Assembly (NCBI GenBank): GCA_900313295.1
Contig: OMQS01000152.1
Location: forward strand, 1-8,077
Length of the DNA: 8,077 nt
Direction of reading: 5' to 3'
Origin: an uncultured Eubacteriales bacterium
GTDB taxonomy: Bacteria; Bacillota; Clostridia; Oscillospirales; Oscillospiraceae
Both the position numbers and the translations under genes were made by a program. Each line of letters begins with the position of its first letter. Position 1 is the first letter of the stretch. Below, piece by piece: positions 1 to 7,737 of this stretch. The notes beneath the pieces are model-generated. The model was not told the DNA's origin. It made no database searches and saw only the letters and a program-made list of their open reading frames with translations.

Positions 1-33
1 CCGATTGACAGCGGCCGACAGTTTGCTCTGCTT

Positions 34-64
34 CCCCCTTCGCTGCGGCGAGGGGGGATTTTTT
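34..64 (+). terminator. intrinsic terminator of the upstream transcript
   Basis: A 10-bp stem (34-43 with 48-57, one G-T wobble) closes on the 4-nt loop TGCG and is followed directly by ATTTTTT. There is no A-tract on the 5' side, so it acts on the + strand. It ends a transcript that enters from before the window; a GAT-TGA at 3-8 would be a fitting gene end but is too short to call. It separates that transcript from the comEC operon. Confidence 0.88.
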
Positions 65-97
65 GCGGGCGTTTGAGCGTTTAAGGGGCGGTTGCAC

Positions 98-126
98 TTG
101 TTATCGGCGGGCGCATTTGCTATAAT
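98..126 (+). promoter_or_regulatory. extended -10 promoter of the comEC operon
   Basis: A perfect TATAAT at 121-126 is preceded by TGC, giving the extended -10 form TGnTATAAT (118-126). A weak -35, TTGTTA (98-103), lies 17 bp upstream. Transcription would start near 133, leaving a leader of only about 20 nt that is almost entirely the Shine-Dalgarno sequence before the ATG at 154. No operator or riboswitch fits in that space. Confidence 0.75.
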
Positions 127-153
127 CAAGACAAATGGAAAGGGGGAGGAGCC

Positions 154-2445
154 ATGCGCTCTCTGGCGGCTATCGCGTTTTCGTTTTCCACGGCGATTTT
201 GCTGCTGGGTCTGCTGCCGGCGGGATCTTGGATCTTCTGGGCGGCAGGGCTTCTGGCGGCGGTCGGGGGCTGCGTGCTCCTGCTTCCGCAGCTGCGTGCG
301 CGCAGGCGGCTGCGGGCGTATCTGCTCCTCATTCTTTTCGCCGCATCCGCCGGACTGCTGTATGGGCGGGGCTGGAGTGCGGTTATATCCGATCCCGTGC
401 AGGAAAAATGCGGCGGGAGCCGCCTGTTTTCCGCCACGGTGTGCGACTGGCCGGAGCGCACCTACAGCGGTGGCTGGCGGGTGACGGTGCGCCTGACGGA
501 GGCGCGGGGCGCAAAGGCCGTTTGCTATGCAAAGGACGAGGAAATGGGCGGTCTGGAGCCGGGGCAGGCGCTGCTGGGCAGCGCCTACTGGCAGGATGCG
601 TCCGAAATAAGCAGCAAGGAGCTGACCACCTTTACCTCGCGGGGCGTTTTTGCCCTGCTGTACTGCGAGGAAATGCCCTCCGTCACGCAGGGGCAGGCCG
701 GCTCGCTGCGGTATCTGCCCCAGCGGCTGGAAAAGGCGTTTCGGGAGAAGATTCCGCAGGTGTGGAATGATTCCACGGTGGCCGGCCTGCTGCAGGCGGA
801 GCTGCTGGGCGACCGCAGCGGCATTTCCGAGGAAATGTCCGACGAGTTTTCCGAGGCGGGCGTGAGCCATTTGTTTGCCGTGTCCGGCCTGCACTGTGCC
901 TTTCTGCTGACGCTGCTATCCCTGCTCATCGGCCCCCAGCGGCGGAGGCTGCTGGCGGCTGCGGGGACGGCGGTGCTGGTGTTTTATATGTTCATGGTGG
1001 GGCTGACGCCCTCGGTGGTGCGCGCCTGCATCATGCAGTTTTTCCTGCTGCTGGCGCCTTTATGCCTGCGGGATGCCGACCCCATCACCTCGCTGGCGGC
1101 GGCGCTGCTGCTGATCCTGCTGGTGAACCCCTATGCGGCGGCCAGCGTGAGCCTGCAGCTGAGCTTTGCCTCCATGCTGGGGCTTATCGTGCTGACGCCC
1201 CGCGTCAGCGGGTATTTTCAGAAAAAGAAGCAGCCCAAGGCGAAAATTCTGCGGGTGGCGTGCAGCTTTCTGGTGAGCACGTTTTCCGCCACCCTGGGCG
1301 CCATGGTGTTCACGGTGCCGTTGACGGCGTACTATTTCGGCGTTTTCTCCGTGGCGGCGCCGTTTGCGAGCCTTGTGTGCATCCCACTGGCGTCGGGGAA
1401 TTTTATGGCGGGATTTTTGGCGGTGCTGCTGGGCTTCGCGTGGCTGCCGGCTGCCCATGTGCTGGGGTATGTGAGCCTGCTTTTGAGCAAACTGTTTCTG
1501 CTGGTGGTGGCCTTGGCGGATAAAGTCCCGTTCCATGCCCTGTATACGGACACGAATCCGTTTTTGATCTGGTGGCTGGTGTTCGTGTATGCCATATTCC
1601 TCCTGTGCGTCCTGACGCGGGACCGAGCCAGAAAGTACGCCGTGGCCGCGGTGCTGGCGATTCTGACGCTGGCGCTGTGCGTGGGTCTGCGGGCGGCGGA
1701 GTATCACGAGGGCGAGCTGACGGCTGTGGCCGTAGACGTGGGGCAGGGCGCCAGCACCCTGCTGCTGTCGGGAGAGGACGTGGTGCTGGTGGACTGCGGC
1801 AGCAGCAACCGCTACAAGCATCCGGCGCAGCAGGTGCTCTCGCAGCTGGGGAGCATGGAGGTCACCAGCCTGACGGCGGTGGCCGTGACCCATTACCACG
1901 CCGACCACACCAACGGCCTGCCGGAGCTTTTTGATCGGGTGAAGATCCGGCGGCTCTACCTGCCGGAAATGGAGGACGAGTACGGCGTGCGGGACAAGCT
2001 CATAGCCTTGGCGCAGGCGCAGGGGACGGAAGTGATATTCGTCACGCAGCAGCAGAGCATCCCCCTGGGAGAATGCAGCCTAACGGTCTTTCCACCTGTG
2101 GGTTCGGGAGACCCCAACGAGCAGGGGCTGACCTACCTGTGCAGCAGCGGCTCCTTTGACCTGCTGATAACCGGCGACATGTCCGGCCAGACGGAGCTGG
2201 AGCTGGCGCGGCGCTACCCGCTGCCGGATGTGGAGGTGCTGCTGGTGGGGCACCACGGATCCAAGTACAGCTCCCAGCAGAAGTTTCTGTCCGCCATATC
2301 CCCTGAGGCGGCCATCATCAGCGTGGGGGACAACAGCTACGGCCACCCCACCGACGCCGCCATGTCCCGTCTGAAGGCCGTGGGGGCGGAGATCTACCGC
2401 ACCGATGAGCAGGGCTGCATCACCGTGACGGTGCACAAACAATGA
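154..2445 (+). CDS. comEC: ComEC/Rec2 family DNA-uptake channel protein
   Basis: This polytopic inner-membrane protein carries incoming single-stranded DNA across the membrane during natural transformation. At 763 aa it is close to the B. subtilis length and looks complete. The N-terminal hydrophobic segments come first, then a soluble OB-like region (about residues 80-200). The Competence domain follows, with its signature GVSHLFAVSGLHC at 236-248 and a GLTPSVVRA motif. The C-terminal metallo-beta-lactamase-like domain starts at DVGQG (528-532). It keeps H580-x-H582-x-D584-H585, GD at 674-675, HHGSK at 700-704 and GHPT at 730-733, so the nuclease-type metal site appears intact. The ATG at 154 is chosen for the AGGGGGAGGA sequence just upstream. 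It is the first gene of the operon; no comEA is seen in the window. Family assignment is firm; actual competence of the host is not shown. Confidence 0.95.
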   Translation: MRSLAAIAFSFSTAILLLGLLPAGSWIFWAAGLLAAVGGCVLLLPQLRARRRLRAYLLLILFAASAGLLYGRGWSAVISDPVQEKCGGSRLFSATVCDWPERTYSGGWRVTVRLTEARGAKAVCYAKDEEMGGLEPGQALLGSAYWQDASEISSKELTTFTSRGVFALLYCEEMPSVTQGQAGSLRYLPQRLEKAFREKIPQVWNDSTVAGLLQAELLGDRSGISEEMSDEFSEAGVSHLFAVSGLHCAFLLTLLSLLIGPQRRRLLAAAGTAVLVFYMFMVGLTPSVVRACIMQFFLLLAPLCLRDADPITSLAAALLLILLVNPYAAASVSLQLSFASMLGLIVLTPRVSGYFQKKKQPKAKILRVACSFLVSTFSATLGAMVFTVPLTAYYFGVFSVAAPFASLVCIPLASGNFMAGFLAVLLGFAWLPAAHVLGYVSLLLSKLFLLVVALADKVPFHALYTDTNPFLIWWLVFVYAIFLLCVLTRDRARKYAVAAVLAILTLALCVGLRAAEYHEGELTAVAVDVGQGASTLLLSGEDVVLVDCGSSNRYKHPAQQVLSQLGSMEVTSLTAVAVTHYHADHTNGLPELFDRVKIRRLYLPEMEDEYGVRDKLIALAQAQGTEVIFVTQQQSIPLGECSLTVFPPVGSGDPNEQGLTYLCSSGSFDLLITGDMSGQTELELARRYPLPDVEVLLVGHHGSKYSSQQKFLSAISPEAAIISVGDNSYGHPTDAAMSRLKAVGAEIYRTDEQGCITVTVHKQ

Positions 2446-2463
2446 GGAAAGGAAGCATCAGCT

Positions 2464-3504
2464 ATGGCAGCGGAAAAGAGCAAGAACGCCGCATATGAGC
2501 GCCTGCGCAAGGCCATAAAGGAGCATTCGCCGGCGCGCGCCTACCTGTTTTACGGGGAGGAGAGCTACCTGCGCCAGACCTATGTGCAGCAGCTGCAGGA
2601 GCTGCTGATCCCCAAGGGCAGCGAGGACTTCAACCTCCATCGCCTCTCCGGCGGCCGCATCACGGCGCAGGAGGTGGCGGACGCCGTGGAGACCATGCCC
2701 ATGATGGCGCAGAGCACCATGGTCACGGTGACGGACTGGGACATTTTCAAGCTGGACGAGGTGCAGCGGCGGCAGCTCATCGACCTTTTGGAGGATCTGC
2801 CGGAATACTGCACGGTGGTGCTCATCTATGACACCGTGCCCTATAAGCCCGATAAAAAGATGAAAAAACTCATGGCCGCCGTGGACAAAAACGTGGAGGT
2901 GGTGGAGTTTCAGGGGCAGTCCCGCGATGCGCTGGTGCGCTGGCTGCAAAAGCGCTTTCGGGCGCTGGGACACGACATCGACCAGCCCACGGCGGACTAT
3001 ATGCTCTTTTATTGCGGCTCCATGATGGACAATTTAATAGGAGAAGTAAACAAAGTGGCCGCTTATGCGAAAAAAGAGCCTATTACCACAGCTGACATTG
3101 ATGCCGTGGCGGAGCCGGTGCTGGACGCCCGCATTTTTGACATGACCAACCACATTTCCGCCGGAAAATATGACAAGGCGGCCACCGTGCTGGGGGATCT
3201 GCTGCGGATGCAGACAGAGCCTATCATCATTCTGGGCGCCATCGGCAAGGAGCTGCGGCGGCTCTATACCGCCCGCATGGCGCTGGACGGGGGCAAAGAC
3301 CGGTTCTGGCTCATGGAGCTGTGGCAGATGCGCAGCGACTACCCCGCCAAGCTCCTGCTGCAGGCCGCCAGAAACGTGGATCACGAGTGGTGCAAGCGCT
3401 CCCTCACCGCCTGCCAGACGCTGGATCGGCGGATGAAGAGCGAGAAGAACATTGATCGGGAGGGCGAGCTGGTGCGCCTTGTGATGGAGCTGGCGGCGCG
3501 ATGA
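2464..3504 (+). CDS. holA: DNA polymerase III subunit delta
   Basis: The delta subunit of the clamp loader opens the beta sliding clamp so that it can be placed on primed DNA. The 346-aa product has the usual length. The N-terminal domain begins with YLFYGEESYL (27-36), the family's YL-x-GxE signature. The middle contains the IFDMTNHISAGKYDKA stretch from residue 224 and an EPIIILGAIGKELRRLY helix, both typical of the lid and collar domains. As in delta subunits generally, no functional Walker A motif is seen. The gene begins 18 nt after comEC, with AAAGGAAG about 9 nt before the ATG. The comEC-holA order is the same as in B. subtilis, which supports the call. Its last four bases overlap the start of the next gene (ATGA), so translation is probably coupled. 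Confidence 0.94.
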   Translation: MAAEKSKNAAYERLRKAIKEHSPARAYLFYGEESYLRQTYVQQLQELLIPKGSEDFNLHRLSGGRITAQEVADAVETMPMMAQSTMVTVTDWDIFKLDEVQRRQLIDLLEDLPEYCTVVLIYDTVPYKPDKKMKKLMAAVDKNVEVVEFQGQSRDALVRWLQKRFRALGHDIDQPTADYMLFYCGSMMDNLIGEVNKVAAYAKKEPITTADIDAVAEPVLDARIFDMTNHISAGKYDKAATVLGDLLRMQTEPIIILGAIGKELRRLYTARMALDGGKDRFWLMELWQMRSDYPAKLLLQAARNVDHEWCKRSLTACQTLDRRMKSEKNIDREGELVRLVMELAAR

Positions 3505-4082
3505 AGAAGCCGCGTATTGAGGAAGTGGTCGTGGTGGAGGGACGCTACGACAGGAACATGCTTTTGCAGGTGGTGGACGCCACGGTGGTGGAGACCGGCG
3601 GATTTGCCGTTTTCAACGATCGGGAAAAGCTGCATTTTCTGCGCAAGCTGGCGGAAAAGCGGGGGCTGATCCTGCTGACGGACTCCGACGGGGCGGGCTT
3701 TGTCATCCGCAACTATCTCAAGGGGGCATTGCCCAAGGAGCGCATCAAGCAGGCGTATATCCCCGATGTTTTCGGCAAGGAGCGCCGCAAGCGCAAGGCC
3801 GGCAAGGAGGGCAAGCTGGGCGTGGAGGGCATGACGCCGGAAATTCTGCTGGAGGCGCTGCGCCGCAGCGGCGCCACGTTTTCGGGAGAGGACGCCGCAG
3901 AGCGGCAGGCCGCCATCACAAAGGCCGACCTGCTGGAAAAGGGACTTATTGGGGCGGGCAGCGCCCAAAGAAGGCGGGAGCTGCTGCAAAAGCTGGAGCT
4001 GCCGGAGCACCTGACGCCCAACGCCATGCTGGAGATGCTGAATTTACTGATGAGTCGGGAGGAATTCTATGAACGGCAATGA
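3501..4082 (+). CDS. Toprim-domain protein, RNase M5-like (DUF4093 type)
   Basis: A small Toprim protein of 193 aa. The fold is shown by VVVVEGRYD at 9-17, with the catalytic glutamate at E13, and by LLTDSDGAG, with the acidic pair D61 and D63. A basic linker (KERRKRK) follows, then GVEGMTPEILLEAL and the C-terminal half with ADLLEKGLIG and QRRRELLQKLELPEHLTPN. These parts line up with RNase M5, which trims 5S rRNA precursors in B. subtilis. However, RNase M5 has a TDPDFPG motif and usually sits next to ksgA, while here the motif is DSDGAG and the neighbour is holA. It may therefore be a paralogue with another RNA substrate. Its ATG overlaps the holA stop by 4 nt. I withhold the symbol rnmV because the second acidic motif and the context differ. 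Confidence 0.85.
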   Translation: MKKPRIEEVVVVEGRYDRNMLLQVVDATVVETGGFAVFNDREKLHFLRKLAEKRGLILLTDSDGAGFVIRNYLKGALPKERIKQAYIPDVFGKERRKRKAGKEGKLGVEGMTPEILLEALRRSGATFSGEDAAERQAAITKADLLEKGLIGAGSAQRRRELLQKLELPEHLTPNAMLEMLNLLMSREEFYERQ

Positions 4083-4581
4083 ACCGCTGGAGATCGAGCG
4101 CCGGTTTCTCATTCTGCGCCCGTCGGAGGACGAGCTCAGGGCGCGGTGCAGCCATGTGTATCAGATGGAGCAGATGTATCTGCTTACCCAGCCCCACCAG
4201 ACGGAGCGCGTCCGCCGGCGGGAGGGGGAGGACGTGCGTTTTTTCCACACGGTGAAGATCGACCGCACCGCCTGCACCCGCATAGAGCGGGAGGAGGAGA
4301 TCACGCCGGAGGCCTACGAGGACTATCTCCGGCGGCGCGACCCCATGACCGAGAGCATCCGCAAGAAGCGCTACTGTCTGGAGGAGGCGCCGTATACCTT
4401 TGAAATCGATCTCTACCCCTTCTGGCCAAGCTATGCCGTGATGGAGGTGGAGCTGCCGAGAGAGGACGCGCCGTTCCGCTTTCCCAGAGGGATCACCGTG
4501 GTGCGGGAGCTGACGGGAGATCACCGCTTCAGCAACGCCGCTCTGGCCAGACACATCCCCACGGAGCAGGAGCTGCTATGA
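4069..4581 (+). CDS. CYTH-domain triphosphate-binding protein
   Basis: The product is 170 aa and almost entirely one CYTH (CyaB/thiamine triphosphatase) domain, a tunnel fold that binds triphosphates or polyphosphate with divalent metal. The N-terminal signature EIERRF (8-13) fits ExExK except that the usual lysine is arginine (R12). Further matches are the TERVRRR strand, VKIDRTACTRIEREEEI, IRKKRY (97-102), FEID (111-114) and MEVELP (125-130), in family order. The substrate cannot be read from the sequence: thiamine triphosphate, inorganic triphosphate and short polyphosphate are all possible. The start is supported by GGGAGGAA at 4057-4064, 6 nt before the ATG and inside the end of the preceding gene. 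The 14-nt overlap with that gene suggests coupled expression. It is the last gene of the comEC operon. Confidence 0.88.
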   Translation: MNGNEPLEIERRFLILRPSEDELRARCSHVYQMEQMYLLTQPHQTERVRRREGEDVRFFHTVKIDRTACTRIEREEEITPEAYEDYLRRRDPMTESIRKKRYCLEEAPYTFEIDLYPFWPSYAVMEVELPREDAPFRFPRGITVVRELTGDHRFSNAALARHIPTEQELL

Positions 4582-4630
4582 ACGAAATTTTTGGCTGACT
4601 GCGGGGCTTTTTTGAATGGCATGCAAACGC

Positions 4631-4659
4631 TTGCTTTTTATGAAAACCAGCGGTATAAT
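4631..4659 (+). promoter_or_regulatory. sigma-A-type promoter of glnS
   Basis: TTGCTT at 4631-4636 and a perfect TATAAT at 4654-4659 are separated by 17 bp. The predicted start near 4666 gives a leader of about 43 nt. That is too short for a T-box, so no tRNA-sensing attenuation is visible. AAGGAG (4695-4700) stands 8 nt before the ATG. Confidence 0.78.
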
Positions 4660-4708
4660 AAAAAAGTATTTTGCATAAAATGGATCTTTACTATAAGGAG
4701 CAGACGAT

Positions 4709-6454
<1,746 letters not shown>

Positions 6455-6461
6455 TAAATGC

Positions 6462-6497
6462 AAAAAACCTCCCTATCTGCGCGGATGGGGAGGTTTT
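6462..6497 (+). terminator. intrinsic terminator of glnS
   Basis: A 10-bp stem (6468-6477 with 6484-6493, one wobble) is extended by four A-T pairs and followed by TTTTA. The loop is TGCGCG. It begins 7 nt after the first glnS stop codon. The A-run on the 5' side means it could also stop transcripts arriving on the minus strand. Confidence 0.88.
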
Positions 6498-6515
6498 ATA
6501 CTGCGAAAAAACGGG

Positions 6516-6547
6516 TCGCCGAGCCGGTCTGCTGACCGGCTCGCGAT
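6516..6547. repeat. REP-like palindrome
   Basis: GAGCCGGTC (6521-6529) and GACCGGCTC (6534-6542) form a perfect 9-bp stem around the loop TGCT. The pairing extends outward through C6520-G6543, a one-base bulge at 6519 and 6516-6518 with 6544-6546. There is no T-run on either side, so it is not a simple terminator. On the minus strand it reads TGTCATCGCGAGCC. From memory this resembles dispersed intergenic palindromes (GTCATTGCGA-type) in Ruminococcaceae genomes, but only one copy is in this window, so the repeat status is an inference. Confidence 0.5.
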
Positions 6548-6564
6548 GACAGGCTTTGTTTCAG

Positions 6565-6608
6565 TAAAAAATCCCCATCTGCCGATAGGGCGGTGCTCGT
6601 AAAACAGT
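6565..6608 (+). repeat. left arm of the 44-bp imperfect inverted repeat
   Basis: The arm runs from TAAAAAATCCCC through ATCTGC, ATAGG and CGGT to TCGTAAAACAGT. Its inner 16 nt match the tnpV-derived coding stretch (reading LFVKQ) seen in the right arm, so the arm itself includes a sliver of tnpV. Its outer part resembles the 5' half of a terminator hairpin without its partner. Confidence 0.65.
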
Positions 6609-6609
6609 G

Positions 6610-6643
6610 AATCCTCCGTATGGCTTAGATCATACGGAGGATT
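6610..6643 (+). terminator. 13-bp perfect hairpin, terminator-like
   Basis: AATCCTCCGTATG (6610-6622) pairs perfectly with 6631-6643 around an 8-nt loop, followed by TATTTCT on the + strand. The T-run is imperfect, so it may be a weak terminator or a structural hairpin at the inner edge of the left inverted-repeat arm. It lies two bases inside that arm. Confidence 0.5.
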
Positions 6644-6654
6644 TATTTCTGTCT

Positions 6655-6865
6655 AATCTTCAAACTTGCAGGCGGCGAACGCTTTGTCAAAACCGATTGG
6701 CCGCAGCAAGTACACAGGGGATGGCCGCTTTAGCGGCGCAAGGGGGTTGTAGCCACCTTGACGGAACAAAGTGACCCAGCATTTGAGGTCAAGCAGTTTT
6801 CTCCTGCTGACGGATAATGAAACTCCGCAGGACGCACTACTCTCGATGGAGAGTATAGAAGTGCG
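6655..6865 (+). ncRNA. candidate structured RNA, unidentified
   Basis: This 210-nt intergenic stretch contains many short inverted repeats: 6665-6669 with 6706-6710 and 6672-6676 with 6700-6704 (one stem with an internal loop), 6724-6728 with 6733-6737, 6757-6762 with 6788-6793, 6792-6796 with 6804-6808, 6803-6807 with 6827-6831, and 6833-6844 with 6849-6865 with a bulge. The pairs at 6804-6808 and 6803-6807 exclude each other. It leads straight into a strong + strand terminator. No good promoter was found. On the minus strand an 82-codon open frame (6653-6898) has no ATG, so a protein is less likely. I do not recognise an Rfam family. Confidence 0.3.
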
Positions 6866-6891
6866 CCCTTTAGTTCCTAAAGGGATTTTTT
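6866..6891 (+). terminator. intrinsic terminator on the + strand
   Basis: CCCTTTAG (6866-6873) and CTAAAGGG (6877-6884) make a perfect 8-bp stem with the loop TTC, followed by ATTTTTTC. It faces the minus-strand flavoprotein gene. It therefore ends whatever is transcribed rightward from 6500-6865, or shields the flavoprotein gene from read-through out of glnS. On the minus strand there is no T-run after the hairpin, so it is a poor terminator for the flavoprotein gene. Confidence 0.8.
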
Positions 6892-6921
6892 CTTTTGCTC
6901 AACTCCCCGGCAAATATGAAT

Positions 6922-7398
6922 TTATCGTTCCTGTACTTCTTTTCCGCTAAGGTGCTCTATTTCGATTTCAAACATCTGAACGGCCCTTCCAGATGATGCC
7001 ACTTCTTCATCTACCATCTTTTCATTAGGATAATACTTCATCGCAAACTTCTTTACAAGCTTAATAATGTCTTCCTGATTTTCGACTAAATGGCATCGTC
7101 CAAAGACAACCACACTTTGAAGAAAAGGTGCCCACGATTCTTCTTTAATGCTTTCATTACCGCATACAGTAAAGCAAACCTTGTCACATGCTTTCAAGCA
7201 ATCCACCTTATAACCTGCTTTCGCTCCATGAAAAATAATCTTATGTGCGTTTTCATCATACAGATAATTTATTGGTATCGCATAGGGATAATCATTATCA
7301 CCATTAACTGCCAGAATGCCGCGTCGAGAACAACGAAGCAGTTCTTTTGCTGCATCTATACTGATTTCATTTTTCTTTTTTCGAATTGTTCTAAACAT
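6922..7398 (-). CDS. pyridoxamine 5'-phosphate oxidase-fold flavoprotein, NimA-like
   Basis: The 158-aa product has the split-barrel FMN-binding fold of the PNPOx superfamily. It is closest in style to the small NimA-like proteins of Clostridia. Supporting segments are CSRRGILAVNGDNDYPYAIP (23-42), the strand IIFHGAKAGYKVD (54-66), which probably contacts the flavin phosphate, SVVVFGRCHLV, and the C-terminal IEIEHLSGKEVQER typical of this group. Such proteins bind FMN or a related cofactor and may reduce small molecules; the substrate is unknown. I start at the ATG at 7398 because GGAGG is 8 nt upstream; the in-frame ATG at 7434 has no such site. It has its own promoter and much lower GC than all neighbours, with many AAA, GAA and ATT codons, which points to horizontal transfer. 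No clear terminator follows it. It sits alone inside the inverted-repeat cassette. Confidence 0.85.
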   Translation of the reverse strand: MFRTIRKKKNEISIDAAKELLRCSRRGILAVNGDNDYPYAIPINYLYDENAHKIIFHGAKAGYKVDCLKACDKVCFTVCGNESIKEESWAPFLQSVVVFGRCHLVENQEDIIKLVKKFAMKYYPNEKMVDEEVASSGRAVQMFEIEIEHLSGKEVQER

Positions 7399-7406
7399 TA
7401 AACTTA

Positions 7407-7411
7407 CCTCC
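7407..7411 (-). promoter_or_regulatory. ribosome binding site that fixes the flavoprotein start
   Basis: GGAGG on the minus strand, 8 nt before the ATG at 7398. The alternative ATG at 7434, 12 codons upstream, is preceded by GCAAGCAAA with no Shine-Dalgarno match and would place this site inside the coding region. Confidence 0.8.
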
Positions 7412-7447
7412 ACAAATTCCGATATGTCGTTCATTTTGCTTGCGCAA

Positions 7448-7456
7448 ATTATACCA
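7448..7456 (-). promoter_or_regulatory. extended -10 promoter of the flavoprotein gene
   Basis: On the minus strand TGGTATAAT (7456-7448) is a perfect extended -10. At 17-bp spacing the -35 position reads TAGAAT (7476-7471), a poor match, so the promoter probably depends on the TG extension. Transcription would start near 7441, giving a leader of about 43 nt. It lies between the tnpV remnant and the gene, so the gene is expressed independently of HMA-gene read-through. Confidence 0.7.
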
Positions 7457-7536
7457 TAACCCTGTGAACAATTCTACCGCAACTTTGGCAAGAAATGAGA
7501 AAAGTCCGAACAGTTTTTCTGCCCGGATTTCCTCGC

Positions 7537-7737
7537 TCAATCGTAAATCAATTCCATTTTCACATTCTTTGGCCTGTGCCTTGCAAGCATTCCTCTGCCG
7601 TACCATTCCATCTGGTTTTCGGCTTTCAGCTTTTCGGCCATACTGTTTTGCTTTGCCAGCTCCGGCGCGATCAGCCCCATGCGGCTTCGTGCTGCTTCGT
7701 TGATCTCGGCACAATACTGTTTTACGAACAACCGCCT
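7537..7737 (-). pseudogene. tnpV: tnpV 3' remnant (transposon-encoded protein TnpV)
   Basis: The minus strand encodes the C-terminal part of a TnpV-family protein, small proteins carried by Clostridia mobilizable and conjugative elements; their role is not well defined. The matching stretch is LFVKQYCAEINEAARSRM, then ELAKQNSMAEKLKAENQMEW, in family order. After MEW the family-like sequence (VRQRNACKAQAKE) continues only in another frame. It then returns to the first frame for KMELIYD and the stop. This fits a 1-base loss near 7612 and a 2-base loss near 7564, which together restore the frame. The 5' half is missing: the similarity stops at about 7737, where the outer part of the right inverted-repeat arm begins. 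The remnant cannot make a normal protein. The family call comes from recognition of the conserved pattern, not a search. Confidence 0.7.

Noticed and set aside
92..97. TTGCAC as the -35 of the comEC promoter
   Set aside because: It is 23 bp from the TATAAT, too far. TTGTTA at 98-103 has the right 17-bp spacing, and the extended -10 makes a strong -35 unnecessary.
1735..1755. ComEC MBL motif reads DVGQGAS, lacking the D often seen after DVGQG
   Set aside because: That position varies within the family (E. coli ComEC, from memory, has DVGQGLA), and the HxHxDH and HHGS metal motifs are intact, so this is not a sign of inactivation.
4591..4617. Possible terminator after the CYTH gene (GGGGC followed by a T6 run)
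   Set aside because: No stem of more than two or three pairs can be formed upstream of the T-run, so the end of the comEC operon is left unassigned.
4660..4708. T-box or other tRNA-sensing leader before glnS
   Set aside because: The leader is about 43 nt, with no specifier loop, T-box sequence or antiterminator/terminator pair.
7391..7536. Minus-strand frame running from the tnpV remnant through the flavoprotein promoter
   Set aside because: Only the VRQRNACKAQAKE part resembles a protein family; the rest translates the promoter and leader region.
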